A DNA stretch of 52,610 bases, from contig CAMDOO010000012.1 of NCBI GenBank assembly GCA_945903545.1, forward strand, positions 1 to 52,610, written 5' to 3'. This document shows positions 18,551 to 25,423 of the stretch, in pieces. The notes under the pieces were generated by a model. That model worked only from the letters and a program-made list of their open reading frames with translations. It made no database searches and was not told where the DNA came from. The position numbers were made by a program, and so were the translations under genes. How positions within the stretch are numbered: the first letter of the stretch is position 1; each line of letters opens with the position of its first letter. The DNA comes from Opitutus sp. GAS368 (GTDB lineage Bacteria > Verrucomicrobiota > Verrucomicrobiia > Opitutales > Opitutaceae).

Positions 18551-19001
18551 GGGGAAGACCCAGGGCGTTCCATTCGGTCCAGCCGCCGGGGTAGACCGAG
18601 GCGTTGCGGCCGGTGGTCTCCTTAATCATCCGCGCCATTCGGGCGGAGGCCAGGCAGCCACTGCTGTCGCAATAGACGATCAGATTCGGCCCGGCCGGGA
18701 GACGGAGCAGGGTGTCGGGCTCGATCAAGGCCGCCTCCAGGGGAAGGTTGATCGCTCCGGCAATATGCCCGCGCGCAAATACTCCGGGCGGGCGCGCGTC
18801 CACGATCACCGAAGCAGGCTGCCGGGTGAGCAGCATCATCTCGGCCAGCGTCAGCACCTGGGGTTTCAGGGGGTCCAGTTGGACGGGGCTGGCCGTGGCG
18901 GCGCGGGCAGCCGCGGCGATTTCGTCAGCCGCAACCACATAGATGGTCACCGCGCATCCCACCACCTGGGTAACCAGCAGGAAGCTGCGTCGAAATTTCA
19001 T
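18543..19001 (-). CDS. Membrane-anchored rhodanese-like protein
   Basis: The start at 19001 gives a protein of 152 residues with an N-terminal signal or anchor (SFLLVTQVVGCAVTIYVVAA). Frames upstream of it run antisense-like through the Cys-rich gene. A rhodanese-like domain follows: VIVDARPPGVFARGHIAGAI (66-84) and the active-site loop VYCDSSGC, with catalytic C111 and a second cysteine at 116. The end has YPGGWTEWNALGLP, typical of the fold. Rhodanese-like domains carry sulfur as a persulfide or act as thiol-redox modules. It faces the periplasm if the N-terminus is an anchor. Its position between the Cys-rich peptide and the MauE-like gene points to thiol chemistry in the envelope. Confidence 0.87.
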   Translation of the reverse strand: MKFRRSFLLVTQVVGCAVTIYVVAADEIAAAARAATASPVQLDPLKPQVLTLAEMMLLTRQPASVIVDARPPGVFARGHIAGAINLPLEAALIEPDTLLRLPAGPNLIVYCDSSGCLASARMARMIKETTGRNASVYPGGWTEWNALGLPHE

Positions 19002-19016
19002 GACACGAAAACGCCA

Positions 19017-19053
19017 AGACCAGCCGGAAACGCGGCGCGCTTCCGGCTGGTCT
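19017..19053 (-). promoter_or_regulatory. Hairpin after the Cys-rich peptide gene, likely leaky terminator or mRNA stabiliser
   Basis: A 13-bp perfect stem (AGACCAGCCGGAA with TTCCGGCTGGTCT) closes an 11-base loop. On the minus strand it starts 16 bases after the peptide stop and lies 16 bases before the rhodanese start. A weak TTTT follows a few bases later. This is the only sizeable gap in the otherwise overlapping front of the operon. Hairpins in this position often raise the level of a small secreted peptide relative to the downstream processing genes. Confidence 0.7.
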
Positions 19054-19068
19054 GGCACAGGCCCGGAA

Positions 19069-19413
19069 TCAGGCGCAGTTGGAGAGGCACGCCGCGTGTT
19101 CCCAGTCGGCGATTCCGATGCAGTTCTGCATGAAATCGTAGGTGCTGCCGAAGCACGCCTGGGTTTCCTCCGGCGAATTGTTGGCGACCCCCAGGAGGCA
19201 GCCCGCGTAGAGAATATCCCCGGCGGTGCCACAGCTGTACTGCAGGGCGAGCCACTCGCCGTCGCAGGCGTACAGGCAGGCGCCGGTCGTGATGCGGTCC
19301 CAGAAGTAGGAAAAGAAATCCGAAATCCATCCGGCGTGCGCAGGCGTGGCCGACATGCCATAAAGCGTGGTGGCAGCCACCATCGCTCCGAGCTTTTTTC
19401 TGGTGTATATCAT
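19069..19413 (-). CDS. Secreted 8-cysteine peptide with palindromic cysteine spacing
   Basis: The 114-residue product has a signal peptide with a likely cleavage after SATPAHA (27/28), leaving about 87 residues. The mature part opens with an aromatic, amphipathic stretch (GWISDFFSYFWDRITTG). It contains eight cysteines at 46, 50, 61, 72, 87, 98, 109 and 113. The gaps between them are 3, 10, 10, 14, 10, 10 and 3 residues, a perfect mirror pattern. I checked this by translating the minus strand by hand. It suggests two helical hairpins stapled by disulfides, or a pseudo-symmetric four-helix fold. I do not recognise the family. It starts with a four-base overlap from the upstream gene and is followed by a hairpin. 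A structural envelope peptide, toxin or bacteriocin, signal or metal-binding peptide are all possible. Function is unknown. Confidence 0.85.
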   Translation of the reverse strand: MIYTRKKLGAMVAATTLYGMSATPAHAGWISDFFSYFWDRITTGACLYACDGEWLALQYSCGTAGDILYAGCLLGVANNSPEETQACFGSTYDFMQNCIGIADWEHAACLSNCA

Positions 19414-20333
19414 GGTAGGACTATTTTTGGGTTTTGGTTGATCCGGGACATGAGCGTGTAGTGGCGCGAAAGGGCGGTGTACTCGTTCATGTCCTTCGGA
19501 AAGTGGAGGGTGGCGCCGGCCGGGACGGCGAAGTCCGCGGGGGAAAACGGCGGGGCCAGGTTCACCATGCGGCAGGCTTCATCGGTGATCGTTTGGCCAT
19601 TGCCGGCTATGATGTGGCGCCGGACCACGAAGTTGAGGTTCGGATCCACATAGTACTCGGTCCGGGCGACGGCGAACGACTCCGGGTCGTGACTCTCCGT
19701 CTTGGTGCCGCCCGCGGCGGCCGTTTGCTGCTGTGCGACCATCCGACGCAGCGCCTCGCCATGCTGCGCGACGGTGTCCGGATGCTCGATGCGCACGATC
19801 ACGGTGCAGGCGCGATCGTTCCAAGTTTCGGTACGGACGAGATAGCGAGAAGGGCGGCGGGTGGATTTTGGGACCTCGGCAAGAACCGCCTCGATCGGTG
19901 CGGTTTCCATGCCTGGGTATTTGATCGCGGCCCCCGGGAAGAGCCGCCAGCGGCCGGATTCGTTGAGCACGGTCACATCGGTCGTGGTCAGGAGCTGGCC
20001 GTCGCCGCTGGTCCTGCCTGCAAACTCGCGCGTGGTCTGCTCGGCTAGGACCCCATGGGCCAGCCTCATCCGGCGCCTCGTCAGGGTCAGGGTCATGCCC
20101 TGCGCGAGGGCCTGGACCTGGACCGTTTCGTACGCCGCCAGCGTTCCCTCGTGGCGCAGGGCCGCGGTCAATGCATCCGGGACCTTGGGACTGGCCTGCT
20201 CGTAGAGTGACGCCTGTGCACTCAACGGCCGGGACGCCAGGCGCGGCAGGAACACCGCGCCGCAGCCGACCAAGACGGCTCCGAGGATCAGCGCGACCGC
20301 GCGGCGGGAGAGAAAAGGGCCGGCGGGGTTCAT
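19410..20333 (-). CDS. Envelope-anchored protein with LolA-like features, unknown function
   Basis: The 307-residue protein has one N-terminal hydrophobic segment (about 12-29). This contains a lipobox-like LVGC at C24, so it may be either a lipoprotein or a membrane-anchored protein. The remainder looks beta-rich with features of LolA/LppX-type sheets: TLTLTRRRMRLAHGVLAE, then YLVRTETWNDRACTVIVRIE, then EYYVDPNLNFVVRRHIIA, and a terminal PADFAVPAGATLHFP. Proteins of that fold carry lipids or lipoproteins across the periplasm. I would not assign a function. It overlaps the gene before it and the Cys-rich peptide gene after it by four bases each, so the three are translated as a unit. Confidence 0.72.
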   Translation of the reverse strand: MNPAGPFLSRRAVALILGAVLVGCGAVFLPRLASRPLSAQASLYEQASPKVPDALTAALRHEGTLAAYETVQVQALAQGMTLTLTRRRMRLAHGVLAEQTTREFAGRTSGDGQLLTTTDVTVLNESGRWRLFPGAAIKYPGMETAPIEAVLAEVPKSTRRPSRYLVRTETWNDRACTVIVRIEHPDTVAQHGEALRRMVAQQQTAAAGGTKTESHDPESFAVARTEYYVDPNLNFVVRRHIIAGNGQTITDEACRMVNLAPPFSPADFAVPAGATLHFPKDMNEYTALSRHYTLMSRINQNPKIVLP

Positions 20334-21292
20334 TTCGGTGCAGCCGGTTGCTTCATCAACTCCAGGCCCCGCATGGTGCCGAGAGTGCGTTCCCTCTGGA
20401 ACTGGCGAAATGCCTCCAGTTGGCCGGGCGCAAGCACGGCGGCGGCTTGGGCGGAAGCGCGCTCATCGTTCTCCTCCATCGCCTGGCGGAGCCGGCCGAG
20501 GGCGACATCGTCCACGACCCCTTGGGGCAGTCCGCTCATGGCCGTGTCCATGGATCCTTGGGAGGAACGGGACGACGCGAGAAGCGCGACGAGTGCCGCC
20601 TGCTGATCCGGTACGAGCGGTTCGGAGGTGCGCGCCAGGCGTTGGGTCAGGGCGTCAACCTGCAGCCTGATCGGAAGGGATTCCGTGAATTCCCGGAGCT
20701 CGGCGTAATGCTGCGGCGTGAGCGCGGCCTGAAGGCGCTGGTCGAGCGCACGCTGGCTCTCGGCAAATTCCTCGGTCAACCGGACGCGTTCTTCGGGGCT
20801 GGCCGCGACCAGGCTCATGCCATGGTCGGTATTGGCCAGGTCGCCCTCGAGCAAAAGGTCGAACACCGCCTGACGGTCATTGGGCGCGAGGTCCCATTGG
20901 TTCAGCAACCGGCCGTAACGTTGATCGAGCTGGACCCGCTTCAGGGCGGCCATCCGGTCCCGCAGCGGAGTCGACTTGGCGAATTCGGCGGCAAGTCGTG
21001 CGGGGGTGGTTGGAGCTTCCATCTCCCGCATCGGGGCAAGGGCGGCTGAGCCCGGCTGGGATGAAGGCGCGCCTTCGACGGCGGTCGACACTGCCGCGGT
21101 CGACGGATGGCTGGGCCGCGCCGCCGGTTTCTTCGGGCCCATGGGAGAGGCGACATGCCCGAGGGGGTTCGCCTGCGTGCGGGAAAGCCACTGCGACACG
21201 GCGAACCCGGCGGCTCCTGCGGCAAGGGCCACCAGAACGATGAAAGCACCCCGGTATTTGGGGTGGTAAGGGCCGCGTGAGGAGGAAGACAT
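20330..21292 (-). CDS. Membrane-anchored protein with four LTxxQ-like helical repeats, first gene of the operon
   Basis: The 320-residue protein has a single transmembrane segment (about 14-36), then a Pro/Ala-rich linker (about 45-95). A helical periplasmic region follows, in which a motif like L-T/A-P-x-Q-x-x-A recurs: LAPNDRQAVFDLL (135), LTPQHYAELREF (191), LVPDQQAALVALL (226) and LAPGQLEAFRQF (287). LTxxQ motifs mark Spy/CpxP-type periplasmic chaperones and stress sensors, so a chaperone or sensing role is a reasonable guess. The similarity is by motif only. It is the first gene after a 336-base upstream region containing an AT-rich palindrome. It overlaps the LolA-like gene by four bases. 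Confidence 0.7.
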   Translation of the reverse strand: MSSSSRGPYHPKYRGAFIVLVALAAGAAGFAVSQWLSRTQANPLGHVASPMGPKKPAARPSHPSTAAVSTAVEGAPSSQPGSAALAPMREMEAPTTPARLAAEFAKSTPLRDRMAALKRVQLDQRYGRLLNQWDLAPNDRQAVFDLLLEGDLANTDHGMSLVAASPEERVRLTEEFAESQRALDQRLQAALTPQHYAELREFTESLPIRLQVDALTQRLARTSEPLVPDQQAALVALLASSRSSQGSMDTAMSGLPQGVVDDVALGRLRQAMEENDERASAQAAAVLAPGQLEAFRQFQRERTLGTMRGLELMKQPAAPK

Positions 21293-21484
21293 GACGGGCT
21301 TGGCTATTCACCCTGACTCGACCGACTTAGGCGGAAGCGGAGGTGCTCGATTCCCCGATCACTTGGAAGGATTGCTGACACCGCCAGGGCTAGGCGGGCC
21401 GGCTGGAACTGAACGGAGTCGGAAACGGAATTCCGGGCTTGAGGCATGGGGATCGGCAGAAAACCTGTCGTTGCAACAAGGGAT

Positions 21485-21526
21485 GTTAACGGATAATATA
21501 TAAGTCAATTAACAATATCCGTTAAC
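21485..21526. promoter_or_regulatory. AT-rich 11-bp inverted repeat, candidate operator and promoter island
   Basis: GTTAACGGATA (21485-21495) and TATCCGTTAAC (21516-21526) are perfect inverted repeats separated by 20 very AT-rich bases, in a region otherwise high in GC. They lie about 190 bases upstream of the first start codon of the minus-strand operon and about 100 bases before tRNA-Arg. On the minus strand the island has a weak promoter-like layout: TTAACG, 17 bases, then TATATA. A dimeric regulator site is my reading; a hairpin or an integration-related site are alternatives. Confidence 0.55.
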
Positions 21527-21628
21527 CGGAGAGGGGTGCGAGTCGCGGCGGCGCTTGGGCCTGGCCGGGGAAACCTCAGCGTTCAGGCTGGCAACCCTTG
21601 CGCATCGCTGTTTTCTCCGGGACTGCTC

Positions 21629-21705
21629 GTCCCCGTAGCTCAGCTGGATAGAGCATCGGTTTTCTAAACCGACGGTCGCGTGTTCGAGCCACGCCGGGGA
21701 CGCCA
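21629..21705 (+). tRNA. tRNA-Arg (UCU anticodon)
   Basis: The cloverleaf is complete. The acceptor stem pairs GTCCCCG with CGGGGAC. The D arm is GCTCAGCTGGATAGAGC. The anticodon stem TCGGT/ACCGA encloses loop TTTCTAA with anticodon TCT. The T arm is GCGTG-TTCGAGC-CACGC. The discriminator G is followed by an encoded CCA. It reads AGA codons, which are rare in this GC-rich genome. Confidence 0.95.
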
Positions 21706-21779
21706 GCCTCCGCCGAGCCTACGGCTGGCTGCGCCAGTCGTGCCGATAGGGCGAACACTCCGTGGGCGCCGGATCATCG

Positions 21780-21866
21780 AGGGTAGGGTTGCCTCGACGA
21801 GGCGACCGCGATGATGAATCGATCCGGCTGGGTCGTCAGCCTTCGCCCGGCCTACGGCTGACAAGT
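21780..21866. repeat. GGTAGGG...CTCGACGAGGC intergenic element, copy 1
   Basis: GGGTAGGGTTGCCTCGACGA opens a block that continues into GGCGACCGCGATGA. The same block, with small changes, follows genes at 35457, 42108 and 46576. Here it lies between tRNA-Arg and the end of the PepF gene and continues into CGTCAGCC...GGCTGAC, a small inverted repeat. Confidence 0.6.
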
Positions 21867-21876
21867 ATACCCAGCA

Positions 21877-23703
21877 CTACCGTGGTTTGGCGGTCAGTTC
21901 CGGCACGAGCGTCTCGAGCTGCTTCAGCGGGTGGTCCATCGCATGCACGGCCTCGGCCCAGAAGTCGGGCTGGGTGATATCGCGGCCCAGCGTCTCCTTT
22001 ACCGCCACTTCGCAGGTCGCGCTGCCGGTGCGGCGCAGGAAGGCCTCGTAGCGCGGCAGGAAGTCCGGGCCCTCGCGGCGGTACTGCGCGAAGAGCGCGT
22101 GGCTGAGCAGGTACCCGAAGAGATAGGGATAGTTGTAGAACGAGATCCCCGAGATGAAGAAGTGCTGCTTCGAGGCCCAGAAATAGGGATCCTCGCCGCC
22201 GGCCTCCAGCGCGTCGCCGAACACGTGGCGCTGCGCCGACGCCATCAGCTCCTTCAGCCGGCTCACCGGCACTGTTCCCGCCGCCCGCTCCTCGTAGAAG
22301 TGCTTCTCGAACTCGAAGCGCGCCGTGATGTTGAGCAGGTAACCCGGTGCCCGGCTCACCTCGCAGTCGAGCAGGAACGCGCGCTGCGCGGTGCTCAGTC
22401 CCGGTTCCCGCAGCAGGCCGTGGATCAGCAGCATCTCGCCGAAGTTCGACGCCGTCTCGGCCAGGGTCATCGGGTACCACGTCGCCACCGGGCGCTCCGT
22501 CCGCAGCGTATAGGAGTGGAACGCGTGGCCGACCTCGTGCGCGAGCGTGATCACATCGTGCATCGTGTCGGAATGCGTCATGTAGACGCGCTGCTCGCGG
22601 TTCAGCTCGGAGCCGGTGCAGAACGCGCCGGGGCGCTTGTTCGGGCGCTTCTCCGACTCGATCCAGCGCTTCCGCAGCATATCCTCGAAATAATCGCCGA
22701 GCCCCGGGTACTGCTCCGAGAACGCTTTGGCCACGAGGGCGCAGGCGTGTTCCCACGGCACCGGCGGCTGGGGCGGGAGCTGCATCGGCGCCTCCTGGTC
22801 GTACCAGGCCACGCCCTGCGTACCCTGAAGGCGCCCCATGAGCTTCAGAGCGCGGCGGGGCAGGGCGGTGGTGGCGTGCACCGCCGCGTGCATCGCTTCC
22901 ACCGTCGCGCGTGAGATCGCGGCGTCGAACATCGAGGGCTCGAGGAAGTGCCTGATGCGCCGGTGCCGGTTCAGGCTGAGGCGCGTGCCGGCGATGCTGT
23001 TCAGCGCGGCGGCGAGGGTGTCCTCGTGCGCGGCCCAGACGACGTTGCCGTTCTCATGGGCCGCCTTGCGCACGCGCCGGTCGGTGTGCGCGGTGAGCGC
23101 CCGGCGCTGGCTCATCGACAGCGTCTCGCGGCGGCCGTCGGGCCATTCCATGGTGAAGTTCATCTTGCCCGTGAGCGTCTCGTAGAGCCGGCCCCACGCG
23201 TGGAGGCCGTCGACATTCAGGTCGGCGGCGAGGGTTTCCTCGGGGGTCGACATCCGCCGGCCCGCTTCCTGGCGCAGGCGGTCGATGAAGAAGTCCGCGC
23301 CCTGCAGGACCGGTTCACCGCGCAGGAGCGCGAACGCCCGGTCGCCCGCGTGGTTCACGCCGCGGAGCAGTTCGCTCCGCAGCTTCTCCAGCTCGGCGCC
23401 CAGCAGCGAGAGCGCGGCCTCCTCGGTCTGGTAGGCCTCGGCCGCGGCGTCGGCGGCGGAGAGGCAACCCACAAACGAGCCGAGGTGCCCGAGCTTCGTC
23501 GCGAGATCCTCGTAGGCGACGATCCCGTCACGCCAGATCGCGACATTGTTTTCGGAGAGTGGCTCTTGCAGCGCCACGTGCTTCAGTTGCCGGCTGATCG
23601 CCTCGCGCAGGGTTTCCTTGAAGTTTTTATACTCGGGTCCGGCGAAACCCGGAAAGTACCCGCTCAGATCCCAGGTGCGGCCGGCGTCGATGGGGTGGCT
23701 CAT
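21877..23703 (-). CDS. pepF: Oligoendopeptidase F-type M3 family zinc metallopeptidase
   Basis: The 608-residue cytoplasmic peptidase has the M3 active site HEVGH (H389, E390, H393) within TLAHEVGHAFHSYTL. A downstream third zinc-ligand region is AETASNFGEMLLIHGLL. The N-terminal helical domain (about 20-200) is typical of PepF. Family members cut peptides of about 7-17 residues and recycle peptides from proteolysis or signal-peptide clearance. Length matches the family's usual 600. The start at 23703 gives MSHPIDAGRTWDLSGYFPGF. It stands alone, with a repeat-filled gap on its 5' side. Confidence 0.92.
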   Translation of the reverse strand: MSHPIDAGRTWDLSGYFPGFAGPEYKNFKETLREAISRQLKHVALQEPLSENNVAIWRDGIVAYEDLATKLGHLGSFVGCLSAADAAAEAYQTEEAALSLLGAELEKLRSELLRGVNHAGDRAFALLRGEPVLQGADFFIDRLRQEAGRRMSTPEETLAADLNVDGLHAWGRLYETLTGKMNFTMEWPDGRRETLSMSQRRALTAHTDRRVRKAAHENGNVVWAAHEDTLAAALNSIAGTRLSLNRHRRIRHFLEPSMFDAAISRATVEAMHAAVHATTALPRRALKLMGRLQGTQGVAWYDQEAPMQLPPQPPVPWEHACALVAKAFSEQYPGLGDYFEDMLRKRWIESEKRPNKRPGAFCTGSELNREQRVYMTHSDTMHDVITLAHEVGHAFHSYTLRTERPVATWYPMTLAETASNFGEMLLIHGLLREPGLSTAQRAFLLDCEVSRAPGYLLNITARFEFEKHFYEERAAGTVPVSRLKELMASAQRHVFGDALEAGGEDPYFWASKQHFFISGISFYNYPYLFGYLLSHALFAQYRREGPDFLPRYEAFLRRTGSATCEVAVKETLGRDITQPDFWAEAVHAMDHPLKQLETLVPELTAKPR

Positions 23704-23757
23704 GCCTGAAGCGTACGCCGGCCGGCGCGACCCGCAACCCTGAGATGATAAATCACT

Positions 23758-23965
23758 TCAAACCCCGTTATTGCCACAAGGCACGGAGAGCACTGAGCCC
23801 AAGCCTCGTCGATTTTCGAACTCCGGGAATTTTTAACCACGGATTGCACGGATTTGGGTTTCCGAACTCCGAACCAAAAAGCGTGAGGTTTGGCTTCCGG
23901 AACAATAATCCGTGGAATCCGTGCAATCCGCGGTTAAAACGGCTTGTCTGCTCCGCCCGTTCCCC
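23758..23965. repeat. Composite inverted repeat with CACAGAG-like outer and ACGGATT inner arms, copy 2
   Basis: An outer left arm ATTGCCACAAGGCACGGAGA precedes TTTTTAACCACGGATTGCAC. Further on lies the complement of the second, AATCCGTGGAATCCGTGCAA, ending GCGGTTAAAAC. The inner pair is a strong inverted repeat of about 30 bases per arm. A second pair, TTTCCGAACTCCGAACC with GGCTTCCGGAAC, lies between them. No gene is inside. Confidence 0.75.
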
Positions 23966-23977
23966 GACGATCCGCGC

Positions 23978-24388
23978 ATGGTCAAGATCTCCGGCGAATA
24001 TCAGGGCAATCTCCACTGCCGGGCCGTCCACGGCCCGTCCGGCGGCGTGCTGTTCACGAGCGCGCCCGTCGACGTGGGCGGGACTGGCGATGCCTTCTCG
24101 CCGACCGACCTCATGGCCACGGCCCTCGCCACCTGCATCGCCACGACCCTCGCCAACGCGGCGCGCAAGCAGGGGGTCGAGCTGCGCGGCATCCGCTGGG
24201 AGGTGGTGAAGGAGATGTCGGCCGACACCCCGCGGCGCATCGCCCGGCTCCCGCTGAGTTTTGCCCTGCCCGTGAAGCAGACCCCCGACCTCGCCGCGCT
24301 GCTGGACGAGGTGATCAAGACCTGTCCCGTGCACCAGAGCCTGCACCCCTCGATCGAGGTGCCGGTGACGATCGTGTGGGCGAGGTGA
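23978..24388 (+). CDS. OsmC/Ohr-family peroxide-reducing protein
   Basis: I use the ATG at 23978 (MVKISGEYQGN) because the longer frame extends into the repeat element; this gives 136 residues. Two cysteines stand where the OsmC family keeps its peroxidatic and resolving pair: C53 in MATALATCIATTLAN and C116 in IKTCPVHQSLHPSI. The SPTDLMATAL stretch is a family hallmark. OsmC and Ohr proteins reduce organic hydroperoxides in the cytoplasm. It is a single gene, with no Ohr regulator beside it. Confidence 0.9.
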   Translation: MVKISGEYQGNLHCRAVHGPSGGVLFTSAPVDVGGTGDAFSPTDLMATALATCIATTLANAARKQGVELRGIRWEVVKEMSADTPRRIARLPLSFALPVKQTPDLAALLDEVIKTCPVHQSLHPSIEVPVTIVWAR

Positions 24389-24702
24389 TCCTTCGCCCCC
24401 GGTTCGGGGTTGTGGGTGTGGGGCCTGACGAATTTCAGATTTGAAATCTCAGATCTGAGATCCGGCGCCGATCGCCCGCGGTTCATGGTTTTGGATTTAA
24501 GACCCAAGCCTTGATTTGCCACAGAGCAGCTCACGGAGCCCAAGCATCCGGATTTTTAACCACGGATTTCACGGATCCCACGGATTGAGTCCCGATCTAC
24601 GAACGAAAACAAAGAGGCTCGGGCTCTGCTTACCTCGGCGTAGCTCGCAGAGCTAAGACGGGTGAGCTTTGTGCCTCTGTGGCAAAAACCGGTTCGAGTG
24701 TC
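24389..24702. other. Repeat-filled spacer between the OsmC gene and a small secreted protein gene
   Basis: This stretch holds no gene. At 24432-24461 small palindromes follow each other (GATTTGAAATC and GATCTGAGATC types). From about 24510 a CACAGAG-type composite repeat takes over and continues to 24691, close to the stop of the next minus-strand gene. Confidence 0.65.
24510..24691. repeat. Composite inverted repeat with CACAGAG-like outer arms and inner ACGGATT arm, copy 3
   Basis: The left arm reads GATTTGCCACAGAGCAGCTC and the right arm GTGCCTCTGTGGCAAAAACC. An inner single arm TTTTTAACCACGGATTTCAC lies after the left arm. Compared with copies 1 and 2, the right inner arm is degraded. 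Confidence 0.7.
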
Positions 24703-25152
24703 CTACTTTCCAAACCGATAGGTGGTATTGAAGATCAGCTCGATCCGTGGCGACACCCAGATGCGGATCTTGAGCTTGCCGCTCGCGGCGTCGGCCGGCG
24801 TGGCCTTGCCTTCCACGTTACGCAGCTCGCCGTCTGCGTTCCGACCCTCCCCCTTGAAGTCCACCGTCTCGCCCTTTGCCAGTTTCACGAGGTCCTCATC
24901 GGTGATCGTGACCGCGATCTTGCCTGCTTCCCCCATCCAGAAATACGGGAAGACCTTGGCCGTGTAGGTCGAGGTGTAGTCACTGCCTTTGCGTACAAAC
25001 ATCGGGGCCGCGAGTGTCACGCTGCCGACGTAGATCGAGGTCTTCACGGTCGGGATCGTGACGGTGGGGTAGATCGCCGCCGCCGGCTCCGCCGCCCGCA
25101 ACCCGCCGGTGACCAGGCCGAGCGCGCACAGCAGGAGTAACCGGGAAAGCAT
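24703..25152 (-). CDS. Small secreted protein of unknown function
   Basis: The 149-residue protein has a signal peptide (LLLLCALGLVTGGLRAAEP, likely cleaved after LRA). The mature part looks all-beta, for example YVGSVTLAAPMFVRKGSDYT and LKIRIWVSPRIELIFNTTYR. This suggests a periplasmic or surface beta-sandwich. I do not recognise a family or catalytic motif. It is a single gene flanked by repeats on both sides, and coding quality supports it as real. Confidence 0.72.
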   Translation of the reverse strand: MLSRLLLLCALGLVTGGLRAAEPAAAIYPTVTIPTVKTSIYVGSVTLAAPMFVRKGSDYTSTYTAKVFPYFWMGEAGKIAVTITDEDLVKLAKGETVDFKGEGRNADGELRNVEGKATPADAASGKLKIRIWVSPRIELIFNTTYRFGK

Positions 25153-25204
25153 GGTTCGAATGTGGGGTAGGGGGCGTCCCGCTCAAGCCGGTTTCGGACT
25201 GTGT

Positions 25205-25366
25205 GGCACGCAAAGACGCAAAGAACGCCAAGGTCGATCCTGAGTTGGGGTGGCCCGTTGTCCGGAACTATCCGGGCTGGTTCCTTGGCACCCGAATCGC
25301 TCTCTGAGTAAACCCCGTCCCGTGCCCCCCGGATCGACCTTGGCGTTCTTTGCGTCTTTGCGTGCC
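25205..25366. repeat. GGCACGCAAAG family inverted repeat with 36-bp perfect arms, copy 1
   Basis: The left arm (25205-25240) starts GGCACGCAAAGACGCAAAGA and ends GTCGATCC. The right arm (25331-25366) is its exact reverse complement over 36 bases. The loop is 90 bases. The element ends 57 bases before the argH start. Related but less perfect copies lie at 45301-45413 and 49361-49482. Such arms would form a stable hairpin in the RNA. Confidence 0.85.
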
Positions 25367-25423
25367 ATCCGGCCGACGTTTTCGCGTTGCGCGGGGTGGC
25401 GCCCCGGCGTGTGCTCGCGCCCC

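Noticed and set aside
21485-21705. Genomic island inserted at tRNA-Arg
   Set aside because: No integrase, no duplicated tRNA 3' end and no clear composition break across the following genes.
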